Assembly (NCBI GenBank): GCA_963718635.1
Contig: OY970367.1
Span: 1,302,001 to 1,366,000, forward strand
Reading direction: 5' to 3'
Source: JAIOQJ01 sp963718635
GTDB taxonomy: Bacteria > Planctomycetota > Planctomycetia > Gemmatales > Gemmataceae
Length of the DNA stretch: 64,000 nt
A program made the position numbers and the translations under genes. The first letter of the stretch is position 1, and each line of letters starts with the position of its first letter. The notes beneath the pieces were generated by a model. It did not search any database and was not told where the DNA came from. It saw only the letters and a program-made list of their open reading frames with translations. This document shows positions 9,561 to 18,784 of this stretch, piece after piece.

Positions 9561-9805
9561 CTTCATTTCACATTCCGAATTCCACATTCCGAATTTCCTC
9601 CACGCGTTTTCCCACGATTTTCTCGAGTTTCAGCTTGTGGAAATATTTCCAGAACCTGCGCTGTCAGAATAACGTGGGACAGATCGTCGATTGTTTGATA
9701 TTTCTTCATTCCGCAATTCGAACTCCGCATTCCGCACTTCCCCCTAGGCGTTTTCCCACGATTTTCTCGCCAAGTGCCTTCTGGAAATATTTCCAGAAGG
9801 CACTT
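9561..9805. repeat. Two imperfect tandem units of an AT-rich/palindromic element
   Basis: Units at 9561-9652 and 9704-9796 share the order: CTTCATT..., CATTCCG-rich stretch, GCGTTTTCCCACGATTTTCT, then a hairpin around GGAAATATTTCC. In the second unit the hairpin is perfect (GTGCCTTCTGGAAATATTTC with its complement, 9776-9805). The minus-strand frame across it is a repeat artefact. A related half-unit recurs at 12138-12193 on the other side of the intron. Confidence 0.75.
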
Positions 9806-9808
9806 GGC

Positions 9809-9897
9809 CGTTAGCCGCCACGCGAAGGCTTTGCGGAGCGGAGCGCTTTCCGCGAAAAAGCGCTCCGCTCCGCAAAGCCTTCGCGTCGCGGCTAACG
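9809..9897. repeat. 89-bp palindrome, uninvaded sister of the intron target
   Basis: Arms CGTTAGCCGCCACGCGAAGG... and ...CCTTCGCGTCGCGGCTAACG face each other across a short GC-rich loop. The right end contains TCGCGGC followed by TAAC, the same junction at which the group II intron sits in the paralogous palindrome at 12035-12117. Confidence 0.85.
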
Positions 9898-10126
9898 AGT
9901 TCACATTGCTGTCATTGCGAACCGTTCGAAGTGAAAACGTTTCCACTTCGAGTGTGAACGGTTCACATTTTCATGCCCCATCTCAATTCATTCATGCAAC
10001 GTCGCGTTAGTAGAGTCGAGGAGTGGCGCGGTGCGAACGTTCCGATGGACAACAAGCGTAGCCGGTCTGAACACTGTCGCTACGCCCCATCTGCTTCGGT
10101 CCGTCCGTTTCCACTCCCCGCTCGGC

Positions 10127-10161
10127 GAACCGGACGGGCGGATTTCCCGCATCCGGCTCTC
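10127..10161 (-). ncRNA. Group II intron domain V
   Basis: The minus strand reads GAGAGCCGGATGCGGGAAAT and then CCGCCCGTCCGGTTC. This is the 34-nt catalytic hairpin with its GAAA-type loop and conserved GAGCCG...CGGTTC base. Confidence 0.93.
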
Positions 10162-10172
10162 GGACTTGTCTC

Positions 10173-11504
10173 TCACACCTTCGCAAACAGCCGGCGTGGG
10201 CGGAAGTTTTCCAGTTGGATCAGTCCCAACTCCTCGTGCAGGTATCGTCGCGAGTACGTAGTGATACTCGAACCTCGCACGCGATGCTTCCGGCCCAGCC
10301 ACCGACGCAGCCTACAGCGCACGTGATCCATCAGTGTCGCATAGACCTCCGTTACCGGACCGTAACAAAAGTAGTTGGCCCAACCTCTTAGGACCGAGTT
10401 CAGGCTTCCCACAAGTTCTTCGGTTTCCCGGCACGTCGTTCGCCCTCGGGTCATCTCGCTGACCTTCGCGGTCATGGCTCCGATCTTCTTATCCGACGGT
10501 CGTGGGCTGATATACGCACGACCGTTCCTACGCGAGTAACACCGCCCGAACGTGTAGCCTAAGAACGTGAACGTCTCTTCCGGCAGAACACACCGCCGCG
10601 TCTTCTTCTCGTTGACCGTCAACCGCAGCTTCCCCATGATCTCACGCATCTCGACCATCGCCTCGTCGGCTAGGCCTCCCGGCGTGCAGATCACGAAGTC
10701 GTCCGCATAGTTCACGATGCGAGCGTCCAAACGCCTTTGGTGACCTTGGACCTTCCAGGCCAGAATGAAGCGACGCATATACAGATTCGCCAACAGCGGA
10801 GACAAGACCCCTCCTTGCGGAGTGCCCCTCCCCTCGTCCTTGTTGCGGGTCGTCCGCGTCTTCCGCCCACGCTCGTCCGTTTCCTCGACCGCCGCTTCCA
10901 GCCATTGTTTGATGACGTGAAGCACGTGTCGATCCACGATCCGACGCGACACCGACTTCATCAGCTCGGCGTGCGGAATGCTGTCGAAGTAGCCGCTCAA
11001 GTCCGCGTCAACCACCTCCGTATAGCCATCGTCCAACAGCGCTTGCACCGCTTTCACAGCGTCGTGAGCGCCTATCCCCGTCCGGTAAGCGTGTTGCTCC
11101 GGCTGCAGGTCCGCCTCGAAGATCGGTTCGAGTATCAACACTGCCGCCATCTGCGCCACTCGGTCCCGTATCGTCGGTATGCCCAGCGGTCGTTGTTTCC
11201 CATCGGCCTTCGGAATCCATACCCGTCGAACCGCCTGGGGCTTGTACGTCCGCGTCTTCAACTCTTCCGCCAGTTCCCCAAGCCACTTCGCCGGACCGTA
11301 CGTCGTGATGTCTTCGAACGTCTGACCGTCCACCCCCGCTGCTCCGTCGTTCGCTCGGCAACGAGCGTAGGCGTGCATCAGAACGTCCATCCGATACATC
11401 TTGTCGTACAGCGCATAGAAGCGGAACTCAGGTTCAGCTTTCGCTTTCGTGTGTAGTGCCGTCCGAAGCTTCTCAACCTTTTCCGGTGGGGTTGGTAGAA
11501 ACAT
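10173..11504 (-). CDS. ltrA: Group II intron reverse transcriptase/maturase
   Basis: The protein reverse-transcribes and helps to splice its host intron. ATG 11504 is chosen because the family begins with LPTPxxVExL and GAGGGA lies upstream; a longer frame to 11573 exists. Visible blocks are GVDGQTFEDI (RT0/1), KPQAVRRVWIPKADGKQRPL, DADLSGYFDSIPH, GTPQGGVLSPLLANLYM, the catalytic YADDFVI and LGYTF. The C-terminus is the maturase (GIIM) domain with LRGWANYF. I see no HNH endonuclease motif, so mobility probably uses endonuclease-free retrohoming. About 443 residues, intact. Confidence 0.95.
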   Translation of the reverse strand: MFLPTPPEKVEKLRTALHTKAKAEPEFRFYALYDKMYRMDVLMHAYARCRANDGAAGVDGQTFEDITTYGPAKWLGELAEELKTRTYKPQAVRRVWIPKADGKQRPLGIPTIRDRVAQMAAVLILEPIFEADLQPEQHAYRTGIGAHDAVKAVQALLDDGYTEVVDADLSGYFDSIPHAELMKSVSRRIVDRHVLHVIKQWLEAAVEETDERGRKTRTTRNKDEGRGTPQGGVLSPLLANLYMRRFILAWKVQGHQRRLDARIVNYADDFVICTPGGLADEAMVEMREIMGKLRLTVNEKKTRRCVLPEETFTFLGYTFGRCYSRRNGRAYISPRPSDKKIGAMTAKVSEMTRGRTTCRETEELVGSLNSVLRGWANYFCYGPVTEVYATLMDHVRCRLRRWLGRKHRVRGSSITTYSRRYLHEELGLIQLENFRPRRLFAKV

Positions 11505-12034
11505 GTCAATCCCTCGGGCTGTCGCTTCTTTCGACACCGTACAAGAACTGAGGCCCCTTCCCTCCACCGGCATTACCCGGCTTCAACGGTACTACGAGCC
11601 CCTCCGCCACCTGACTTGGCCCGGCCTCTCCCTCGCGGGTCTCCGGTTGATCGTCACACGCGATCACCAAGCAGGCTTCCCGTGTTGCATGGTCTTCCTT
11701 TGAGAGCGTGCTGTCGCCCTTACTCCGGCAGGAGAAGCAACCCATTCGTTTTCGGTGCGATTGAACTCCGCACCTGGAGTCTGTGGTTGCTTCCGGCGGC
11801 CTTCCCCTTCGCGGCACAGGGTCGGCTCCTGCATCACTCGTTTTCGGAGCTTGCTGGCGTTCACGTTACATTACGGCCCACTCTCTCGCGGAGTCACTGT
11901 ATGACCCTTTCCATCCAAGGCTCCGACGGCTTCGTTGCCTCCACCGCCGCTTGGATTGCTACCGGTCGGAAAACGACTAAACTTACCGGGTGGGACTTTC
12001 ACCCACTGAAAAACCATACCTTCTCACGGCGCAC

Positions 12035-12117
12035 GCCGCGACGCGGAGGCTTTGCGCAGCGGAGCGCTTTCGGCAAGAAATCGCTCCGCTGCGCAAAGCC
12101 TCCGCGTCGCGGCTAAC
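12035..12117. repeat. Palindrome interrupted at its left end by the intron
   Basis: Left arm GCCGCGACGCGGAGGCTTTG... starts at 12035, and the right arm ...CAAAGCCTCCGCGTCGCGGC ends at 12113, followed by TAAC. The missing left bases GTTA are found at 10006-10009, across the intron. The intact arm end at 12107-12117 is a second, unused copy of the junction TCGCGGC/TAAC. Confidence 0.88.
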
Positions 12118-12133
12118 AGTATTTTCGTTTTCG

Positions 12134-12360
12134 CGTCACGCGTTTTCCCACGAAATAATTGGAAACGCCCTTCGGGAAATATTTCCCGAAGGGTCCATGA
12201 AAACCCTTCAAAGTCGCCTTTCGCTCCGCGAAAGGTTTTCGTTTCGCGGAGCCAAAGGCGACCATCGCTTTAGTGGGTAACGTCTCCCGCGAGGCAGAGC
12301 CTCGACGCCCCGTTACGCGGCAGAGCCGCGTAACGAGATAGTTCGGCTCGCCGTTGGCGA
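12134..12360. repeat. Cluster of further palindromes right of the intron
   Basis: In order: GCGTTTTCCCACG; the perfect palindrome CCCTTCGGGAAATATTTCCC... (12168-12193); a 51-bp hairpin beginning GTCGCCTTTCGCTCCGCGAAA's first bases (12212-12262); and two short hairpins in 12310-12355 (CGTTACGCGGC/GCCGCGTAACG and GGCTCGCC/GGCGAGCC). None codes. The rest up to 12526 is featureless. Confidence 0.7.
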
Positions 12361-12526
12361 GCCACGCGCAGCCCCACCCTAGCTTAGGCACGCTGCAAAC
12401 AGGAAATATTTTTTTGCGAGGCGCAGTTTTCTGAGACCAATGTGTTGCCACGCTGCGCGATGCAATTCAATCCGCCGGTCGTAGGATGAAAATGAACGCC
12501 CCACTTCATTCGAGGCAAGTTAGCCC

Positions 12527-15500
12527 ATGACGTTGATTGGCACACTTATCTCTCAGGTGGTGCGGCGTTCGTTCGGCCTAAAGGCCGATGCGTTGATTGC
12601 TTGGCTCGAAGAACGCCTCACCGATCATTCGCAAGCGCTGCCAAAGGCTCTTGCCCGTGCCAACGATTGCGCCTGGGTGGCCGTCGGCCTGGCTCTTTGC
12701 GAAGATTCATTCCTCGATCGTTGCAAAGATGTTTTTCGGACGGGTGACATGAAAGGCCTGCGCGACGCCATTCGCGAATTCCTGGCCGTGACGCCGACCG
12801 GATTGCCAGAGTCTGCCGCCAGTGTTCGGGCCCAAGCGTGGAAGGAATGGCAACGTCTGCGCAAGAACGGGCGCTTCGCAATCGACAGCATCTCATCGAC
12901 CGAAATCGCCGGCTCACCTGGCGACTTGCAGCGCTTCGGCGATGCAACCGGGTTAGCAATGGCCGCGCACAAGGCCATGGAAGAAGTAGCCGCGCGCATC
13001 CAACCCGAAGCGCCGAACCTTGCCTTAGTGTTGATGCTCGTACCGCCGGAAGGTGGCGTGCCGTTATTGGCGGTTGCCTTTACCTTTTTCTTCCGCCGTG
13101 AAATTGAAACCAAGCCGGAAGCCTATCGCGGCCTGTCATTCGATATGCTGCGAACGCTGACCGCTCGACAAGACGAAGGGTTAAGCAAACTCGAAGCCCT
13201 CATCCAAAATCGAGCGGAAGGTTTTCTCGGCCAGCTCGATGCCATGTTCGAAGCGCTCGATCAAGGCTTCAGCGAGGTCTTCCGCAAGATTGATGAACTG
13301 CCGAGTCTCATTGCCGACATCATCGCCAAGAGCCATATCAGTACGGAATCGTCGTCTCCCTTGCGGATAAGTGTCACCAACGAACGCGAACTCGAACGCC
13401 TGCGCCAAATGCGGGACGCTATGCGCAGCGTGCCTGCGGAGCTGCTGAAGGCTGATGACTTGTCGAAAGCCGGCGATGTTTTTGCTGCCGCCGGTTGGTA
13501 TCCCGATGCGCAAAAGACGCACCAAGCTGCCGCCAAGTGTGCCCGCGAAACGGCCAACCGGGCAATGGAAGCCGAAGCGGAATTCAAAACGTTCCGTGAT
13601 GCCTGCGAGACGAGCGATTGGGCAGAAGCGGCCCTTGCGTTGCGCCGAGCCGTGGAACTGGATCGAGAGCGCTATGAGCCCTTCCCCTTCGATCGCTATG
13701 AACTTGTAAGCGTGCTGGGCGCCGGCGCCTTTGGCACCGTGTTCCACTGCCGCGATCAGTTCGAACTGAACGACCACGACCGGCCTATCGAAGTGGCCAT
13801 CAAAACCCTAAATGATGAAGACCTCGGCCAAGAATTGCAGAAGATATTCGCCGAAAGCGCGAACACTCAAACGGCTCAGCCATCCTGGCATCATCGGCAT
13901 CCGCGATCAAGACTTCGCTAACCGCACCACGCGCAAACGCCCCTATTTCGTGCTCGAATACTTCCCCGGCCAAACGCTGGACCAATATCTGCGCCAACAC
14001 GGCCCACTGCCGCCCTCGGGCTTTCTGCCGTTGGCCCGCCAGATCGCCTCCGCCGTCCATGCCGCTCACCAAAAAGGCATCTTCCACCGCGACTTGAAAC
14101 CCGCCAACGTGATGGTCCGCCGTCTCGAAAAAGATTCACCCACCGAAGGCGAATGGACCTGGGACATCCGCGTCATCGATTTCGGCCTGGCGGTCCGCGT
14201 CTCCTCCATTAAAGCAAGCATGGCTGTACTCTCGGCCATGCACTCCACCCGCGACAAAAGCATCACCGGCACCATCAAATACGGCGCCCCCGAACAACTC
14301 GGCGAACTCCCCGGCGTTGCAGTCGGCCCGCACTCCGACGTTTACGCTTTCGGCAAAACCTGTCTGGAGTTCTTGTTTGGGACGACGGAGCCAAAAAGCT
14401 GGCACTGGAAGGGGCTTCCTGCGGAAGTGCGCGAGCCGTTGCAAGAGGTGCTGGAACGATGCACTACTCCCAGCCTGATGGAACGGCATACCGACTTCAA
14501 TGTCGTATTGGACATCCTGGTCAAACTAGAGTCGAAGATTGCAGTCATTGAAGGGCAAGCCAGCGCAAACCTGCAGCGATTCTTGGAGTCGTCAAATCCT
14601 CGTCGTTGGCTTGCGTCGCGACTTAAAGGTTGGAGCAGTGACGAGTGGCAGAAATTACTTGTCAAGCTTAAAGCAAGTCCCTATTGGCCGTTGGATCAGG
14701 TCAAGTTAACGAAGAGTTTCGACGTATTACGCATTGCGATACTTGAGGAGCGCGCGCAAGGGCTGATGGGGGAAAAAGAGACGATACAGACAGTGATTGA
14801 TTCTCAGGCCGAAGAACGGGCTGTTTGCTTCGTTAAAGAGGTTGGTGGTTTTGTCTCGCGCGAACAAAACAGTTATGGCGCGTCGCTTCGCGGCGACATG
14901 TCTGCGCAACATAACCATGTGCATACAGTAAACCTCGAATTTTCAGATGTAGACGATACAGGATTGAAGAACTTGGCAGCGATGAAAGCGTTGCAGGTAC
15001 TCACTTTGAGCCACACGAAAGTAACCGACGCTGGCCTAAAGGAACTCAGAGGATTCAGGTGCCTTACCACGCTCGACGTCACCCGAACGAAGATAACAGG
15101 CATGAGTCTGAACGAACTCAGCGACCTGAAGAACCTCAGCGATCTTTTCCTTGGTCCGGATGTATCAGACGTAGGACTGAGAGCGATAAGTGAGTTCAGA
15201 AACCTCACGACGCTTTCCCTTTACAACACTAAGGTTACGGACGCCGGCCTGACGGAACTCAAGAAGAATAAGAATCTCACTTATCTGTGCCTTCACGACA
15301 CGGAAGTGACTGCCGCCGGAATGAAGGCGCTTAAAGATCTCAAGAGGCTCACCACCCTTGATCTGGGCGGCACAAAGGTGACGGATGCGGGCCTGGAGGA
15401 ACTTAAAGATATCGACAGCCTTACTGAACTATGTCTATCCGATACACAAGTGACGGATTTTGGTCTCACGTACTTGTCAGGTCTAATACAACTTCAATCG

Positions 15501-16142
15501 CTGGACCTTAGCAACACGCAAGTGACAGATACCGGAATAAGGGCATTGGCTAACTTGAGGAATCTAAATGAACTGCTGCTCGATGGCAGCCAAGTAATCG
15601 GCGAGGGACTGGGACACTTAGCTGGGCTGGAACACTTGCAGACGCTAACACTCGGTTACAAGGGAATGGCACTGGCAAGACAGTTTGAGTGGCCGCTGCT
15701 TAAGGACACCTATTCGAAAGTGTCGAATATTGGCCTGAAGGGCGTGGCTGCGTTGAAACAATTGCGCCGCCTGAATCTGTCCTACTCCCAAGTGACGGAC
15801 GGGGGGCTTAAAGAATTAGCTTCGCTACAACTGTTGCAGTCGCTGGAACTCGGATGTACCAAGGTGACAGGCGGCGGACTAAAAAGTCTGACGGGGCTAA
15901 AAAAATTGCAGTGTCTTTTCCTAGCTGGTACGCAGCTGGCGGACTACGGGTTGAAAGAAGTTGCAAATCTAAGTCAATTGCAGACGCTGGAACTCTCCGA
16001 CACGAAGGTGACCGATACTGGCTTGAAAGAGCTCACCACAATGATTGAATTGCGAACTTTACGCCTATCGAGAACGAACGTGACTACTGCCGGCGTGGCC
16101 GAACTTGCGAAAGCCTTGCCCGACTGCAAGATAAAGGTTTAA
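12527..16142 (+). CDS. Large Ser/Thr protein kinase with C-terminal leucine-rich repeats (one frameshift)
   Basis: The reconstructed protein is about 1200 residues. Residues 1-370 are an unrecognised, mainly helical region. A Hanks-type kinase follows: glycine loop GAGAFGTVF (about 397), VAIKTL, catalytic HRDLKPANVM (about 521), VIDFGLA (about 551) and GTIKYGAPEQ. A spacer of about 150 residues comes next. From about residue 800 to the end run roughly 16 leucine-rich repeats with the theme TKVTDAGLKEL. The frame breaks near 13852, where an extra A in GCCGAAAGCG separates FAE from ARTLKRLSHPGII. Kinase plus LRR architecture is common in planctomycetes; the LRR may be a sensor. Its placement at the entry to a toxin-antitoxin region hints at a defence or stress role, which is inference. 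Confidence 0.85.
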
Positions 16143-16418
16143 CGTTCACTGCCATGAAGGTAACGATATCTGGAAGGGCGGCTTTCAACATGCCGTTTGT
16201 AGAAGAGTGCCCCTCTTCCTTCCGACATTTCAATTCGCCCTGTTTCAAAACCGAGAAAGAGCCCTTCTACCCGACCAATCAACGTCATGCCAATTTCGTG
16301 CGATAAGGCTTCTCTTTTTGCGAGTTTGTCCTAATCGAGTACCTGCTTGGAGTCGTTGTCGCTATCGCAAATATTGACCAGACAAGTGTTTACGTACATT
16401 TCCGTCACTTCCTTCCGA

Positions 16419-16614
16419 TTCAAAACTCATTGCCCGCGACTTTAGAGTCTAATAACGCTTCCGGTTGATTTTCACCCGGCGCTTGAACGGTCGGGGTGTG
16501 TGCCATTAAAGGTCGCATGCGCGCGAACATTAAGGGAAAGAATGGATTAGTGACTCGCATAGTCTCCCACAGCGAAGATCGACGGAACAATGCCTTCCCT
16601 AAAATCGGGCATGG
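16419..16614. repeat. Copy 1 of a diverged 196-bp direct repeat
   Basis: It starts TTCAAAACTCATTGCCCGCG and ends at CTAAAATCGGGCATGG. The second copy at 17229-17424 has the same length with many substitutions. The surrounding gap 16143-16733 has no other feature I can support. Confidence 0.6.
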
Positions 16615-16733
16615 AAGCCAAGTAGTCGTTTTGATTGCTACTGCGCACAGGATTAAGCATTCGACTTCGGGCAACCGTACAAGGCATTGTGAAAATGACA
16701 TCAGTCGCATGGACTAAATGTGGAGGCAGAGCA

Positions 16734-17027
16734 ATGACCGCAATGATTTTCGCTGCGATTGGCGCCGTCAATCTTTCCGAAGCCACCGCGATGGTGTTGA
16801 TATTGGTCGCAGGCTGTTGCGTGGTTTATTGGCTCTATACCCGCGATCAGAAATCCGCAAGAACACATGAGTTGGCGAAGGCGGCGTTGAACGGAATTGC
16901 AACGGTTTGGCTATGTGAACACGCGGGAATTGTGGAGATTACGCCGCCCGCCGGGCAAGAGGTTCCCGGAAAGTTTGGGCCGGGGTCGATTGGCAATGCC
17001 GAGGATGACAGGCGGCGAGCACTGTGA
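16734..17027 (+). CDS. Possible small membrane protein (97 aa)
   Basis: The ATG has GGAGG about 8 bases upstream. The first 40 residues contain a hydrophobic segment (TAMVLILVAGCCVVYWLY) and then a basic stretch. The last 45 residues are of unsure quality and may be read-through into decayed DNA. I do not recognise it. It lies between two copies of a 196-bp repeat, and just before a broken restriction-modification tail. Confidence 0.35.
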   Translation: MTAMIFAAIGAVNLSEATAMVLILVAGCCVVYWLYTRDQKSARTHELAKAALNGIATVWLCEHAGIVEITPPAGQEVPGKFGPGSIGNAEDDRRRAL

Positions 17028-17072
17028 TTTCCTCCGTCGCTTGCGCGTCCGGCTAACAAAGCGACGAATGCA

Positions 17073-17179
17073 ATGCGGGCAAAGCCGTCGAATCCCTGCC
17101 ACTGGAGCGTCAACTCGGCAACGAAGCCTAAGGCTTCACGCCGGACGAAGTGGCACTGATATGGAAGAGCGGATTATAA
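17073..17179 (+). pseudogene. Decayed restriction-modification C-terminal tail, copy A
   Basis: Translation gives KAVESLPLERQLGNEA, a stop, then GFTPDEVALIWKSG and a stop. It is the most degraded of four copies of a motif whose best version (18541-18688) reads ALQLERQLGNLVNEAYGLTP. That motif resembles the last residues of large DNA methyltransferase/restriction genes. The assignment to that family is from memory of such C-termini, not from a search. Confidence 0.5.
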
Positions 17180-17228
17180 ACCCTGAGCAGACAAAAGGTT
17201 ATGTCCGTTTCTAGCAATTTTGTTTGCG

Positions 17229-17424
17229 TTCAAAACCGATTGCCCGCGGTATTAGGGTCTAATACCGCATACCGGTTGATCTGCAACCGGTAAGTGCACG
17301 ATTGCAGCGCGTGTGACTATCGCTGGCGTTCGGGCAACCATTCAGAAAAGAATGGGTCAGTGGCACAAGTTCGACCAGCGCGCGTGACCGACGGAGAAAT
17401 GCTGTCACTAAAATCGGGTAGAGG
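17229..17424. repeat. Copy 2 of the 196-bp direct repeat, upstream of the toxin gene
   Basis: It starts TTCAAAACCGATTGCCCGCG and ends CTAAAATCGGGTAGAGG, the same length as copy 1. It ends 116 bases before the HigB-like start and may therefore contain promoter sequence. Confidence 0.6.
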
Positions 17425-17540
17425 CGCTTATAGCATGGTCTGCATGAGAAACCGCTGGTAAGGAATTGGTTATTCCAGAATCGCATGAAATCGAAGTTTG
17501 ATAGCTACGTAGCTAGCTTTTTATTCTCAGGGGATATAAG

Positions 17541-17996
17541 ATGGCATGGATACTTGATCCATCCGACGAATTCGCTCGCCGACAGAAATACTACGAAAAG
17601 AAGCATTCGCGCGAACTGCAGGCGGTTCTAGCGAACTTGGATTTCTACGTCGCCTCGCTGAATAACGGAGTTCTGCCGCATCAAATCAAATCCGGGTTCA
17701 TTCACACCGAGGGGCAGGGAGTCGTAGCCATCGATCAGAAGGGGCAAGGCAAGAATCTTGCCCAGGCCCGTTTGTACGTATATGCCGAGCTTGAAACGGA
17801 AACGCTGCATATCGTGACGCTTGGGGACAAAAGATCGCAGAGAGACGATTTGCGAACCTGTCGGAACTATGTCGAATCATTGAGAAAGGCCCGGGAACAA
17901 GCCCCGCCGCGACTAAACCTGGAACAAGAATCAAGTGCCACCCATGAAGAAGAAGTTCAACAGCGTGCTGGAGATGGTCAAGGAGATGTCGGGTGA
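17541..17996 (+). CDS. RelE/HigB-type toxin
   Basis: The 151-residue protein has the RelE/ParE-superfamily pattern: helical N-terminus (YYEKKHSRELQAVLANLD), then beta strands ending with RLYVYAELETETLHIVTLGD and DLRTCRNYVESLRK. Family members are small ribosome-dependent mRNA interferases or phage-like killer proteins. The extra C-terminal 30 residues are charged and overlap the next gene by 53 bases. The toxin gene lies first, the HigBA order. A ribosome site AGGGGATATAAG precedes ATG 17541. Confidence 0.72.
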   Translation: MAWILDPSDEFARRQKYYEKKHSRELQAVLANLDFYVASLNNGVLPHQIKSGFIHTEGQGVVAIDQKGQGKNLAQARLYVYAELETETLHIVTLGDKRSQRDDLRTCRNYVESLRKAREQAPPRLNLEQESSATHEEEVQQRAGDGQGDVG

Positions 17997-18528
17997 CAAG
18001 TCTTTGGCGGCCGACCTCGAAAAGCGGATCGCGGCCACTGCGATGGTGAAAAAGCTGTTTGTGCTCCGGCAGGTCAAAGGGATGTCGCAACAAGTGATGG
18101 GCGCCAAGCTCGGTTGGTCGCAGAGTCGCGTTTCCAAGTTCGAAAGTTCAGACGATTGCGATCTGCGCTTTGGCGACATTGTCGCTTACTTATCAGCACT
18201 CGGTTTGGAACTTGGAGTTGTCTTCGCGCCGCATGGCGTGAGCGCAGTGACACGGGTGAAGCATCACGCCTTCGCCATCAAACGCATTACCGATCAGCTG
18301 GCAGAATTGGCGACAGGCGACAACACGATCGCTAAAGGCGTGGCAGCATTTTTTGGGGAAGCCGCATTCAATCTCGTCCGCATGTTGCAGCAGTCCGCGA
18401 CGAAGTTGCCGCTTGCCGCTGAGGAACCACCTTTCCAGATCGAAATTGACATCGTCGGAGACGATGTAAACGCATTTGACGAAGGGGAGCCACCTCCAAA
18501 GAAACGGCGCAACAGAGCAATCGCTTGA
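17944..18528 (+). CDS. XRE-family HTH antitoxin (HigA-type)
   Basis: ATG 17944 lies inside the toxin's 3' end; a GTG at 17935 is an alternative start. Residues about 30-90 carry a helix-turn-helix of the Xre kind (LRQVKGMSQQVMGAKLGWSQ, then RVSKFES) and DIVAYLSALGLELGV. As a HigA it should bind both the toxin and its own promoter. From about residue 140 the sequence (FNLVRMLQQSATKLPLAAEE) is shared almost base for base with 23706-23789, so the C-terminus may be a later addition or an antitoxin-specific module. Confidence 0.75.
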   Translation: MKKKFNSVLEMVKEMSGDKSLAADLEKRIAATAMVKKLFVLRQVKGMSQQVMGAKLGWSQSRVSKFESSDDCDLRFGDIVAYLSALGLELGVVFAPHGVSAVTRVKHHAFAIKRITDQLAELATGDNTIAKGVAAFFGEAAFNLVRMLQQSATKLPLAAEEPPFQIEIDIVGDDVNAFDEGEPPPKKRRNRAIA

Positions 18529-18540
18529 AGCACTTGGCGG

Positions 18541-18688
18541 AGAACACGCCCGCAACATCGTCCCCGCCCGCGCCAAAGCCGCCGAAGCCCTGCAACTGGA
18601 ACGCCAACTCGGCAATCTCGTCAACGAAGCCTACGGCCTCACGCCGGAGGAAGTGGCGTTGATGTGGAAAATCACCTTGCTGCTTTGA
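18541..18688 (+). pseudogene. Restriction-modification C-terminal tail, copy B (best preserved)
   Basis: The open frame reads ARNIVPARAKAAEALQLERQ, then LGNLVNEAYGLTPEEVALMW and KITLLL before a stop. There is no gene body upstream: the HigA-like gene ends 12 bases before. It therefore looks like an orphan 3' end of a larger methyltransferase or restriction gene. Confidence 0.5.
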
Positions 18689-18784
18689 GAAGTCGAGCAT
18701 TAAATGCTAGGAAGCGTGCGCCTTGCGCTCAAAGTTGCAGCGTTTTGTCTCGTCAATTCCCTGCCAGTAATGTTCGAGTGAAAC

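Larger units (their letters stand above)
10010..12034 (-). mobile_element. Complete group II intron (about 2025 nt) with ORF in domain IV
   Basis: The 5' end on the minus strand reads GTGCGCCGTGAGAAGG, followed by the typical GGGTGAAAGTCCCACCC. A textbook domain V is at 10127-10161. After it a long domain VI stem forms (GAGC GGGGAGTGG with CCACTCCTCG A CTC), with one bulged A placed 7 nt before the 3' end CTAC at 10010. A candidate EBS1 GCCGCGA (11809-11815, intron nt 220-226) pairs perfectly with the last seven exon bases TCGCGGC. Removing the intron rebuilds a perfect palindrome, which supports both boundaries. With an intact reverse transcriptase it may be mobile. Confidence 0.92.

Noticed and set aside
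9563..9946. A 127-residue minus-strand frame with MRSSNCGMKK-type repeats
   Set aside because: It runs entirely through tandem and palindromic repeats; the amino acid pattern is what such repeats give in translation.
10737..11456. 239-residue plus-strand frame rich in Arg and Leu
   Set aside because: It is the antisense shadow of the intron reverse transcriptase.
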